Assembly (NCBI GenBank): GCA_023432565.1
Contig: JAEYUL010000093.1
Span: forward strand, 1 to 38,092
Direction: 5' to 3'
Length of the DNA: 38,092 bases
Source: Actinomycetes bacterium
GTDB lineage: Bacteria; Actinomycetota; Actinomycetes; Actinomycetales; Cellulomonadaceae
Part shown: positions 31,719 through 38,092 of the stretch, one piece after another
Layout: every line of letters starts with the position of its first letter
Numbering within the stretch: position 1 is the first letter of the stretch
The notes under the pieces: model-generated
Database searches by the model: none
What the model saw: only the letters and a program-made list of their open reading frames with translations
Told to the model about the DNA's origin: nothing
Made by a program: the position numbers and the translations under genes

Positions 31719-31753
31719 GTTGTTGTTCGCTGTCGTTCGTGTTCGCCGCCGTT
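31708..31753 (+). repeat. 16-bp tandem repeat next to the tRNA hairpin
   Basis: TGTTCGCTGTCGTT occurs at 31708-31721 and again at 31724-31737, with a degenerate third copy at 31740-31753, so the period is 16 bp. The first copy is the end of the hairpin's right arm. Confidence 0.75.
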
Positions 31754-31793
31754 CGTTCGCCCGTCGTGCGCGCTGGGCTGCTCGGGCCGCCGC

Positions 31794-31861
31794 GCGTCGA
31801 CCCATCACGCGCGTCGACCCATCACACGCGTCGACCCATCACACGCGTCGACGCATCACGC
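31794..31861 (+). repeat. Four 17-bp tandem repeats
   Basis: Units of GCGTCGACCCATCACAC start at 31794, 31811, 31828 and 31845. The middle two are identical; the first and last differ by one or two bases. Each has a GTCGAC palindrome. The array ends 21 bp before the GH43 stop codon. No promoter or hairpin function is evident. Confidence 0.9.
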
Positions 31862-31882
31862 CGCCCGCGTCAGAGGTCCTGG

Positions 31883-33532
31883 TCAGCTCGTCCGGCTGAG
31901 CGGCGCCGCGAGCTCGATGTCGGCGCCCGCACGGAACCAGTCGACGTCCACGTGCCCGCCGGTCTGCGCCGTGGCGTAGGAGAAGATCGCGAACCGGTAC
32001 CCGGTGAAGTGCTCGAGGCTGTACTCCATCGCCAGGTCGTCGCCGATCGGCGTCCAGGAGGCACCGTCGAGCGAGTAGGCGAACGAGGCACGGTCGGCGC
32101 AGCTCCTGAAGTCCACGTCCACCCGGAGCAGCACGGTCGGGGCGGTCAGCGGCACGGGTGCGCTGGTGAAGGCGACCTGCCCGTGCTGGTCGGCACGACG
32201 CATCACGAGTCGGCGGGCGCCCTCGGTCATCTCGACCGCCACGTACCCGTACTTGAGCTGGTACGCGGACAGTCCTGCGACGTCGCCGTCCACCATCGCC
32301 GAGACGTCCAGCGAGATCGCCGCGGCGCTCACCGGCCCGTACGTGCGCTGCGTCAGCGTGTTGCGGGCGTCGAGGATGCCCGACGCGATGCTGCCCGTGG
32401 TCAGCCGCAGGTGACCAGGTCGCTGCGTGAGCGACCAGAACCTGTTGTCCGGGTTGTGGTTCCACTGCCATGTCAGCCCGAGGCTCGACCCGTTCCAGGC
32501 GTTCTCGTCCGACGCCGTCAGGGCCGCGTCGGCCGTGTTCCAGTAGCCGGCCGGCTCGGGTCGGTTCTCGAAGTCGTCGGAGACGAGCAGGTCCGTCGCT
32601 CCCGCCGCAGGCGCACCCGCGCAGACGGTCGTCGCGGCGTCGAGCGCGTACACCGGCCACCCGTCGTCGTCCCACGTCACCCGTGCGAGCTGCGGGCAGC
32701 GACCGAGCGGCCCCTCGTCCTGGAAGAGCATGGCGTACCACTGCCCGTCAGGTGCCTGGACGAGGCCGCCCTGGGCGACCCCGCCGCCCGGGCGCCCCGC
32801 GACCGGCACCGCCTGGCTGAGCACGACCCTGCCCTCCCAGGTCCCGCCCTGCGACTGCGGCGTGAGCGACGTGGACCGCCACACGACCTGCTGGCGGATC
32901 CCTCCCGTCGGCCACTGGATCATGAAGACGTAGTAGTGGTCGCCGATCTTGTAGGCGTGCGCGCCCTCCGCGCCGAGCCCGCTGGTCTGGTCGACGTCCG
33001 CGTCCTCGACGAGCCGCGTGGCCGGGCCGTCCCACGCGAAGGTGCCGTCCACCTCCCGGCGCAGTCGCCGCAGGTCGAGCGCTCCGCCGCCGTAGACGAG
33101 GTAGGCGTCGCCGCCGTCGAACAGCAGGGACTGGTCGTGGGCGTAGCCGTCGAGCACGGACCTCGTCCACGGCCCGTGCTCGATGCTCGGCGTCGCGTAG
33201 ACGTAGGTCTTCTGGGTGGTCAGGCTGCCGACCGAGACGTAGTACGTGCCCTCGTGGTGCCTGATGCTCGCGGCCCAGCTGCCCTGCCCGTAGGCGCTGC
33301 GCCCGTCCCGCAGGGCGAGCGCGTCCGTGTCCTCGAGGATCGGGGCGGTGTAGCCGGCGATCGACCAGTGCACCAGGTCGTTCGAGCGCATGATCGGCAC
33401 GCTCGGCGCGAAGTACATCGTCGTGCTGACCATGTAGTAGTGCCGACCGTCGAAGACGACGTCCGGGTCGGGCACGTCCGCGAAGACGACGGGGTCGGCG
33501 GTCGTGGGCTCCCGCTCGTCATGTCCGGTCAA
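31883..33532 (-). CDS. Glycoside hydrolase family 43 (arabinosidase/xylosidase)
   Basis: A 549-residue enzyme with an N-terminal five-blade beta-propeller and a C-terminal beta-sandwich (about 340-545) of the GH43 beta-xylosidase C-terminal type. The catalytic residues are visible: base D22 in VPDPDVVF, pKa modulator D133 in HDQSLLFDGG, and acid E189 in GLGAEGAHAYK. No signal peptide is present, so it should act in the cytoplasm on imported arabino- or xylo-oligosaccharides, with GH51. Translation appears to start at an unusual TTG that overlaps the GH51 stop as TTGA; no in-frame ATG precedes the first catalytic residue. The exact specificity (arabinofuranosidase or xylosidase) is undecided. 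Confidence 0.88.
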   Translation of the reverse strand: MTGHDEREPTTADPVVFADVPDPDVVFDGRHYYMVSTTMYFAPSVPIMRSNDLVHWSIAGYTAPILEDTDALALRDGRSAYGQGSWAASIRHHEGTYYVSVGSLTTQKTYVYATPSIEHGPWTRSVLDGYAHDQSLLFDGGDAYLVYGGGALDLRRLRREVDGTFAWDGPATRLVEDADVDQTSGLGAEGAHAYKIGDHYYVFMIQWPTGGIRQQVVWRSTSLTPQSQGGTWEGRVVLSQAVPVAGRPGGGVAQGGLVQAPDGQWYAMLFQDEGPLGRCPQLARVTWDDDGWPVYALDAATTVCAGAPAAGATDLLVSDDFENRPEPAGYWNTADAALTASDENAWNGSSLGLTWQWNHNPDNRFWSLTQRPGHLRLTTGSIASGILDARNTLTQRTYGPVSAAAISLDVSAMVDGDVAGLSAYQLKYGYVAVEMTEGARRLVMRRADQHGQVAFTSAPVPLTAPTVLLRVDVDFRSCADRASFAYSLDGASWTPIGDDLAMEYSLEHFTGYRFAIFSYATAQTGGHVDVDWFRAGADIELAAPLSRTS

Positions 33533-35100
33533 CGCAGGTCCAGCGCGAGGGTGACGTAGGAGTGAGCGGGCAGGTCGACCTCGAGCCCGCGCGCATGGGG
33601 CCGCACACCCTGGTGGGCGGTCGGCGCGACGGCGTCGAGCTGCTCCGGGGTGTTGTGCGCGTCCAGGGCGGCCGCGGTCAGCACCCGCGCCTCGTTCCCG
33701 ACGACGTCACGGCCGCGCAGGTCGAGCACGACCGTGCGGTCGGAGTCGGTGTCGAGGTGCGACAGCGAGACCAGTGCCGCGTCGCCCTTGACCGAGGCTG
33801 ACGCCGAGACCAGCGGCAGCTCGGTCCCGTCGACGGTCCGCGTGGGCACACCGCGCAGGTGCACCGCGAGCGCGGCGGCGTCGTGGTGCGCGCGGTTCAT
33901 CGCGAACACGTGGTAGGTGGGGGTGAGCACGAGCGCGCCCGTGTCAGGGTCGGTGAGGATCATCGCCTGCAGGACGTTGACCGTCTGCGCGATGTTCGCC
34001 ATCACGACACGCTCCGCGTGCCGGTGGAAGGCGTCGAGGTGCACGGAGGCGACCAACGCGTCACGCAGGGTGTTCTGCTGGTACAGGAACCCCGGGTTGG
34101 TGCCCTTCTCGACGTTCCACCAGGTGCCCCACTCGTCGACGACCAGCCCCACCTTGCGGTGCGGGTCGTAGCGGTCCATCACGGTCGAGTGGCGGGTGAG
34201 CAGCTCCTCCATGCGGCATGCCCTGGCCATCGTCGTGTACCACTCGTCGGTGCTGAAGCCGGTGGCCTCGCCCTTGTCGCCCCAGGAGCCCGACATCGTG
34301 TAGTAGTGCAGCGACACGGCCTGGAACGGTCGGGCGGGCTCGGCAGGGTCGGCAGCGAGGTCGTCGAACGAACGCATCAGGGTCTCGGTCCAGTGCAGGT
34401 CCGCCTCGTTCGCGCCGGCCGCGATCCGGTACAGCTCGTTGCCGCCGTGGTTGCGCGAGTACGTGGCGTACTGCCGGGCCAACGACGCGAACTGCTCCGC
34501 ACGCAGGTGCCCCCCGCACCCCCACGCCTCGTTCCCCAACCCCCAGAACGGCACGCGCCACGGCTCGTCGCGCCCGTTCGCCCGGCGCAGCGCCGCCATC
34601 GGCGAGTCGTCCGCGCGCGTGAGGTACTCGACCCACTCCGACATCTCCGCCACGCTCCCGGACCCGACGTTCCCCGAGACGTACGGGTCCGCCCCGAGCA
34701 GCTCGCACAGGTCCATGAACTCGTGGGTGCCGAACGCGTTGTCCTCGACGACGTCGCCCCAGTGCGAGTTGACCATCCGCGGCCGCTGGTCCCGCGGGCC
34801 GATCCCGTCGCGCCAGTGGTAGTCGTCGGCGAAGCAGCCGCCCGGCCACCGGAGGTTGGGGATACCCAGCTCACGCAGTGCTGCCACGACGTCGGACCGG
34901 ATCCCGCGCACGTTCGCCACGGGTGAGTCCTCTCCCACCCAGAACCCGCCGTAGATGCACCGGCCCAGGTGCTCGGCGAAGTGCCCGTACACGTGCCGGC
35001 TGATCGTCGCGCCGGGCAGGTCGAGGTCGATGATCGCTGTCGTGACGGTCGTCGTCTCGGCAGCTGCCGTGGGGGCGGGCGCAGGCGCAGGGCTGCTCAC
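33529..35100 (-). CDS. GH51 alpha-L-arabinofuranosidase
   Basis: This retaining enzyme removes arabinofuranose from arabinoxylan or arabinan fragments. It has 523 aa with an (alpha/beta)8 barrel and a C-terminal beta domain. The acid/base is E191 in GLGNEAWG and the nucleophile E323 in LVVDEWGTWW, both with the family's usual context. The opening GHFAEHLGRCIYGGFWVGEDS is also typical. No signal peptide; the first 20 residues are a low-complexity Ala/Pro/Thr tail. The GTG at 35100 has AAAGGAG eight nt upstream. It lies between lacI (65-nt gap) and the GH43 gene (4-nt overlap), forming one operon for intracellular arabinoside breakdown. Confidence 0.95.
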   Translation of the reverse strand: MSSPAPAPAPTAAAETTTVTTAIIDLDLPGATISRHVYGHFAEHLGRCIYGGFWVGEDSPVANVRGIRSDVVAALRELGIPNLRWPGGCFADDYHWRDGIGPRDQRPRMVNSHWGDVVEDNAFGTHEFMDLCELLGADPYVSGNVGSGSVAEMSEWVEYLTRADDSPMAALRRANGRDEPWRVPFWGLGNEAWGCGGHLRAEQFASLARQYATYSRNHGGNELYRIAAGANEADLHWTETLMRSFDDLAADPAEPARPFQAVSLHYYTMSGSWGDKGEATGFSTDEWYTTMARACRMEELLTRHSTVMDRYDPHRKVGLVVDEWGTWWNVEKGTNPGFLYQQNTLRDALVASVHLDAFHRHAERVVMANIAQTVNVLQAMILTDPDTGALVLTPTYHVFAMNRAHHDAAALAVHLRGVPTRTVDGTELPLVSASASVKGDAALVSLSHLDTDSDRTVVLDLRGRDVVGNEARVLTAAALDAHNTPEQLDAVAPTAHQGVRPHARGLEVDLPAHSYVTLALDLR

Positions 35101-35165
35101 GAGGTGGTCTCCTTTGACCTGTTGAGTGACGTGGGCGACGCGCAGACCCGCTCGCGCGTGCGTGG

Positions 35166-36170
35166 CTAGGCGCCGACGCGGGTGGATCCCCGCACGACGA
35201 GACGGACAGGTGCGACGACGTGCTCGGCGGGCCCCTTCCAGCCCGACATCTGGCGGTGCAGCAGCCTGACCGCCGCCTCGGCGACGCCCACGTGGTTGGC
35301 GTCGACCGACGTGATGCCGGGAGGGATGAAGCTCGACATGTCGAGGTTGTCGAAGCCGGCGAGCTGGACGTCGTCGGGGACCCGCAGCCCGCTGTCCGCC
35401 AGGGCGGACAGCGCCCCGAGCGCGACGATGTCGGTGACGGCGAAGACCCCGTCGAAGGGCAGCCCCGACGCGATGAACCCGAGCATCGCCTCGCGTCCGC
35501 CGGCGGACGTGTAGTCGCTGACGGGCACGACGTAGGCCGGGTCGGCGGCGACGCCGGCTGCGCGGCACGCGTTCTCCCACCCGAGGCGGCGGTCCGTGGT
35601 CATGCCGTGGGCACCGTCGAACGAGCAGCCGAGCGCGACGATGCGGCGCGACCCGCCCTCGATCATGTGGGCCGTGGCGAGGCTGGCACCCGACTCGTTC
35701 GCCAGGCGCACGTGGTCGAGGTGGTCGGGGACGTCGCGCTCGCCCAGCAGCACGATCGGCTTGGAGGTGCGGACCAGCCCCAGCCGCTCGAGGTCGAGAC
35801 CGGCGACCGACAGCAGGACGCCGTCGTAGATCTGCAGCCGCCCGACGCTCAGCGCCTCCATCTCCTGCTCCGCGTTGGCGCTCGTGCGTTCGAGGACGAG
35901 GTGGCGTCCCTGCGCCTCGACCAGGGGGGCGACCTGATCGGCGAGCTCACCGAAGTAGTCGTGGAAGCTCGGCACGACGAAGGCGACGGTGTCGCTCCGT
36001 CCGGCCCGCAGGTGCCGCGCGGTGAGGTTGACCTCGTAGCCGAGGGCTTCGACGGCCGCCATGACCCGGGCGCGCGTCGACTCCCCCACCGGGACGCGCT
36101 CGTTGAGGACGTTCGACACGGTCATGACCGAGACGCCGGCCGCTCGGGCCACGTCCGCCATCCGGACCAT
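35166..36170 (-). CDS. LacI-family transcriptional regulator
   Basis: A 334-residue repressor. The N-terminal helix-turn-helix MADVARAAGVSVMTVSNVLN is at residues 4-23, followed by the hinge helix (TARHLRAGRSDTVAFVVP). The periplasmic-binding-protein-like sugar domain occupies the rest, with the usual ending FDNLDMSSFIPPGITSVDAN. It heads the operon with GH51 and GH43 and is divergent from a sugar-binding lipoprotein gene, so it probably senses an arabinoside and controls both sides. The ATG at 36170 has AGGAG seven nt upstream; a GTG two codons earlier is too close to it. A perfect TATATCGATATA palindrome in its promoter suggests autoregulation. Confidence 0.92.
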   Translation of the reverse strand: MVRMADVARAAGVSVMTVSNVLNERVPVGESTRARVMAAVEALGYEVNLTARHLRAGRSDTVAFVVPSFHDYFGELADQVAPLVEAQGRHLVLERTSANAEQEMEALSVGRLQIYDGVLLSVAGLDLERLGLVRTSKPIVLLGERDVPDHLDHVRLANESGASLATAHMIEGGSRRIVALGCSFDGAHGMTTDRRLGWENACRAAGVAADPAYVVPVSDYTSAGGREAMLGFIASGLPFDGVFAVTDIVALGALSALADSGLRVPDDVQLAGFDNLDMSSFIPPGITSVDANHVGVAEAAVRLLHRQMSGWKGPAEHVVAPVRLVVRGSTRVGA

Positions 36171-36255
36171 GCGCACACTCCTCTCGCCACGTCGTGCCTG
36201 TCAGGGCGTGCGCTCGCTGGACGCGGAGGTCCCGGCCACGCTGCCGAGCGGGCTC

Positions 36256-36283
36256 AATATATCGATATAACCCCCAGGCGCAA
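36256..36283 (-). promoter_or_regulatory. lacI promoter
   Basis: TTGCGC (36278-36283) and TATATT (36256-36261) on the minus strand with a 16-nt spacer. The transcript would start about 80 nt before the lacI ATG. Confidence 0.5.
36258..36269. promoter_or_regulatory. Candidate LacI operator O1
   Basis: TATATCGATATA is a perfect 12-bp palindrome with the central CG typical of LacI-family operators. It overlaps the -10 box of lacI. It is also an AT island in very GC-rich DNA. Confidence 0.6.
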
Positions 36284-36355
36284 GGGTCCCTTCGCCGGAC
36301 CGCCCGTGACCGGGGTGCCACCGCAGGAGCGATCTACGCACCCCCGCACTCAGTT

Positions 36356-36382
36356 CATGTTTCGTGACCAATCCGAAACATG
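36356..36382. promoter_or_regulatory. Inverted repeat CATGTTTCG-N9-CGAAACATG
   Basis: Two perfect 9-bp arms separated by 9 bp, ending eight bp upstream of the lipoprotein -35 box. The half-sites differ from the two LacI-type sites, and the arm spacing puts them nearly two helical turns apart. This suggests a second, unidentified DNA-binding protein. Confidence 0.55.
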
Positions 36383-36389
36383 CGAGGTC

Positions 36390-36419
36390 TTGACGGTTTG
36401 AGAGGGGCGTCTCTACTTT
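36390..36419 (+). promoter_or_regulatory. Promoter of the sugar-binding lipoprotein gene
   Basis: TTGACG (36390-36395) and TACTTT (36414-36419) with an 18-nt spacer. It predicts a leader of about 100 nt with AAGGGAGAG before the GTG. The leader contains a near-palindrome (ATCCCGTTCGGGAT, 36429-36442) at its 5' end. Confidence 0.6.
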
Positions 36420-36428
36420 AACGCTAAA
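36417..36428. promoter_or_regulatory. Candidate LacI operator O2 over the -10 box
   Basis: TTTAACGCTAAA matches its reverse complement at 10 of 12 positions with CG at the centre. It overlaps the last bases of the -10 box of the lipoprotein gene, so bound repressor would block transcription. Confidence 0.6.
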
Positions 36429-36524
36429 ATCCCGTTCGGGATGAGGACGCAACAGCCCCAACGCGTCCGCTGGCACGGGTTCCAGTCAAGGACGACCGGA
36501 ACTGATCTCAAGGGAGAGACCTCG

Positions 36525-38092
36525 GTGCGTACCTCAAGAATGAAGTTGTCAGCTCTGGTCCTCGCGGTCGCGGTGTCCGCCGGACTCGTCGGATGCACGT
36601 CCGGCGACAACGACCCCGATGACGGCCCCACGACGGCTGCCGTCATCCCCGAGGGGGACCTCGCCGACAAGTCGGGGACCCTGACCCCCAGCAACCCGAC
36701 GACCCTCACGACGTGGATCACGACGGCCTCGCAGGCCCCGGCCGCCGACAACAAGATCACCAAGCTGCTCAAGGAGAAGCTCGGCGTCACCCTCGAGTAC
36801 GAGATCGTGACTCCGGACAACGTGGACCAGAAGATCGGCGTCATGCTCGCGGGCGGTCAGTACCCCGACCTCATCGGGACGACGGACCTGAAGATGCGCC
36901 TCCTCGAGGGCGGCGCCCTGCTCCGTCTCGACGACATGCTGGCCTCGGGGGACTACCCCAACCTCGCCACGCACGTCGAGGACGACATCAAGAAGATGAG
37001 CTACTCCGGCGAAGAGGTCGAGCCGGGCCTGTACATCTTCCCGAACTACAACCGCTTCTACGGCGAGCCCACGGGCGGCACCTACTACGGCCCCGCGTTC
37101 TGGATCCAGAAGCGCGTGCTCGAGGACGCCGGCTGGCCGGACCTGAGCAACATGACGCTCGACCGCTACTTCGAGCTCATCGAGAACTTCAAGGCGAAGA
37201 ACCCCCAGACCGAGGGCGCTCCGACCGTCGGCTTCGAGGTCCTGGCCTCGACCGGCCGTGAGTGGGGCATGACCAACCCGCCCGCGCTGCTGGCCGGCTC
37301 CCCCAACAACGGCGGCGTGATCGTCGACGACAGCGGCAAGGCGGAGATCTACGCCGACAAGGACATCGCGAAGGACTTCTACAAGGTCCTGAACGAGAAG
37401 TACTCCGACGGCATCGTCGACCCCGAGTCCTTCACCCTGACGTTCGACCAGTACGTGGCGAAGCTGGCCACCGGAGCCGTCCTCGGCATGCACGACCAGG
37501 GCTGGGACTTCCAGACCGCGACCGACTCGCTGCGCAGCGCCGGCAAGGACCAGTACACCTACGTGCCCCTCATGCCGGTCTACGACGGGGTCGAGCCCTG
37601 GTACGCCGACCGCCCCGTCATGAACACCAACCAGGGCTTCGGCGTCTCCGTCTCCAGCAAGCAGCCGGAGAAGGCGCTCAAGTTCCTCGACCTGATGCTC
37701 AGCGAGCCCTGGCAGAAGGTGCTCTCGTGGGGCGTCGAGGGCGAGGACTACCAGGTGGGTGAGGACGGCATGTTCACCCGCACGGAGGAGCAGCGCGCCA
37801 ACAGCCGCGACCTCACCTGGCGGGCCTCCAACCGTCTCGAGGCACTGCTCGACGTGCTCCCGAAGCGCAACGGCCAGTTCTCCGACGGCAACGCGTTCAG
37901 CCCCGACGACCAGCCCGCGGAGTTCTTCGCGACGCTCACCGAGTACGACCGCAACGTCATGGAGCAGTACGGCAAGAAGACCTGGCTCGAGTTCATGAAC
38001 CCGCAGCCGGAGAACCCGAAGTACTACCCGGCGTGGAACATCACGCTCTCCGACGACGCCAACCAGGTCAACCAGCAGCTGACCGACGCCAA
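36525..38092 (+). CDS. Extracellular sugar-binding lipoprotein (LplA/YtcQ-like), 3' end outside window
   Basis: This is the solute-binding component of an ABC importer. The 522 visible codons are open to the window end. A lipoprotein signal peptide (MKLSALVLAVAVSAGLVGC, lipid-modified Cys at residue 24) is followed by a family-1 binding protein with the long form of the LplA group. Segments such as TTWITTASQAPAADN, LAGGQYPDLIGTTD and NTNQGFGVSVSSKQPEKALKF are typical. The likely ligands are arabinoside or xylan-derived oligosaccharides, judging from the divergent GH51/GH43 operon. The GTG at 36525 has AAGGGAGAG upstream; the ATG five codons later is the alternative. LplB- and YtcP-type permease genes would be expected just beyond the window. 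Confidence 0.92.
   Translation, partial: MRTSRMKLSALVLAVAVSAGLVGCTSGDNDPDDGPTTAAVIPEGDLADKSGTLTPSNPTTLTTWITTASQAPAADNKITKLLKEKLGVTLEYEIVTPDNVDQKIGVMLAGGQYPDLIGTTDLKMRLLEGGALLRLDDMLASGDYPNLATHVEDDIKKMSYSGEEVEPGLYIFPNYNRFYGEPTGGTYYGPAFWIQKRVLEDAGWPDLSNMTLDRYFELIENFKAKNPQTEGAPTVGFEVLASTGREWGMTNPPALLAGSPNNGGVIVDDSGKAEIYADKDIAKDFYKVLNEKYSDGIVDPESFTLTFDQYVAKLATGAVLGMHDQGWDFQTATDSLRSAGKDQYTYVPLMPVYDGVEPWYADRPVMNTNQGFGVSVSSKQPEKALKFLDLMLSEPWQKVLSWGVEGEDYQVGEDGMFTRTEEQRANSRDLTWRASNRLEALLDVLPKRNGQFSDGNAFSPDDQPAEFFATLTEYDRNVMEQYGKKTWLEFMNPQPENPKYYPAWNITLSDDANQVNQQLTDA

Noticed and set aside
31572..31861. tRNA-Leu as the attachment site of an integrated element
   Set aside because: No integrase and no repeat of the tRNA 3' end was found downstream; the genes that follow are ordinary carbohydrate genes.

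Overview
The window is very GC-rich, dense in genes, and carries Dop, Mpa/ARC and the mycothiol ligase MshC. That combination points to an actinomycete. The cellulolytic flavour of the right end (GH51, GH43, a LacI regulator and an LplA-type sugar-binding lipoprotein) and the overall protein style suggest Cellulomonas or a close relative; this is inference, since no marker gene such as 16S rRNA is present. At least ten genes have a TANNNT-like hexamer only 6-8 nt before the start codon, so leaderless mRNAs seem common.

Left part (1-15.5 kb). A truncated multi-pass membrane protein converges on a minus-strand block: site-2 protease, trmI, arc (mpa) and dop. These are followed by a RecB-like Fe-S nuclease, a HAD phosphatase, a PAC2-family protein, mshC, a CorA-type transporter, uppP and an aldo/keto reductase. 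As I recall the Mycobacterium tuberculosis map, trmI, the RecB-like gene, PAC2, mshC, uppP and an M20 peptidase also lie close together there (roughly Rv2112c-Rv2141c). Neither pup nor prcBA follows dop here.

Middle part (15.5-22.0 kb). This is the most unusual region. A good promoter, a 5'-terminal hairpin and a SAM-IV-type riboswitch precede three closely spaced minus-strand genes: a TcyP-like cystine/dicarboxylate-type symporter, a membrane-anchored FN3/Ig-like protein, and a 923-residue secreted protein with two thioredoxin-like segments, one cysteine and three Ig-like repeats. I propose a SAM-repressed sulfur acquisition operon with two undescribed surface partners.

Right-middle part (22-31.7 kb). 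Mostly housekeeping metabolism: a small acidic protein, a DUF5703-like protein, M20 and M3 peptidases, an LDH/MDH-like dehydrogenase translationally coupled to an ACT-domain protein, alanine dehydrogenase, a fructosamine-kinase family protein, an AI-2E family transporter and tRNA-Leu(GAG). The tRNA is followed by a 26-bp hairpin and two short tandem-repeat arrays.

Right end (31.8-38.1 kb). An arabinoside utilisation locus: lacI, GH51 and GH43 form one operon, divergent from a lipoprotein gene for an oligosaccharide ABC transporter that runs off the window. The intergenic region contains promoters in both directions, two LacI-type operator candidates and a separate 9-9-9 inverted repeat. No insertion sequence, prophage or CRISPR array was seen.
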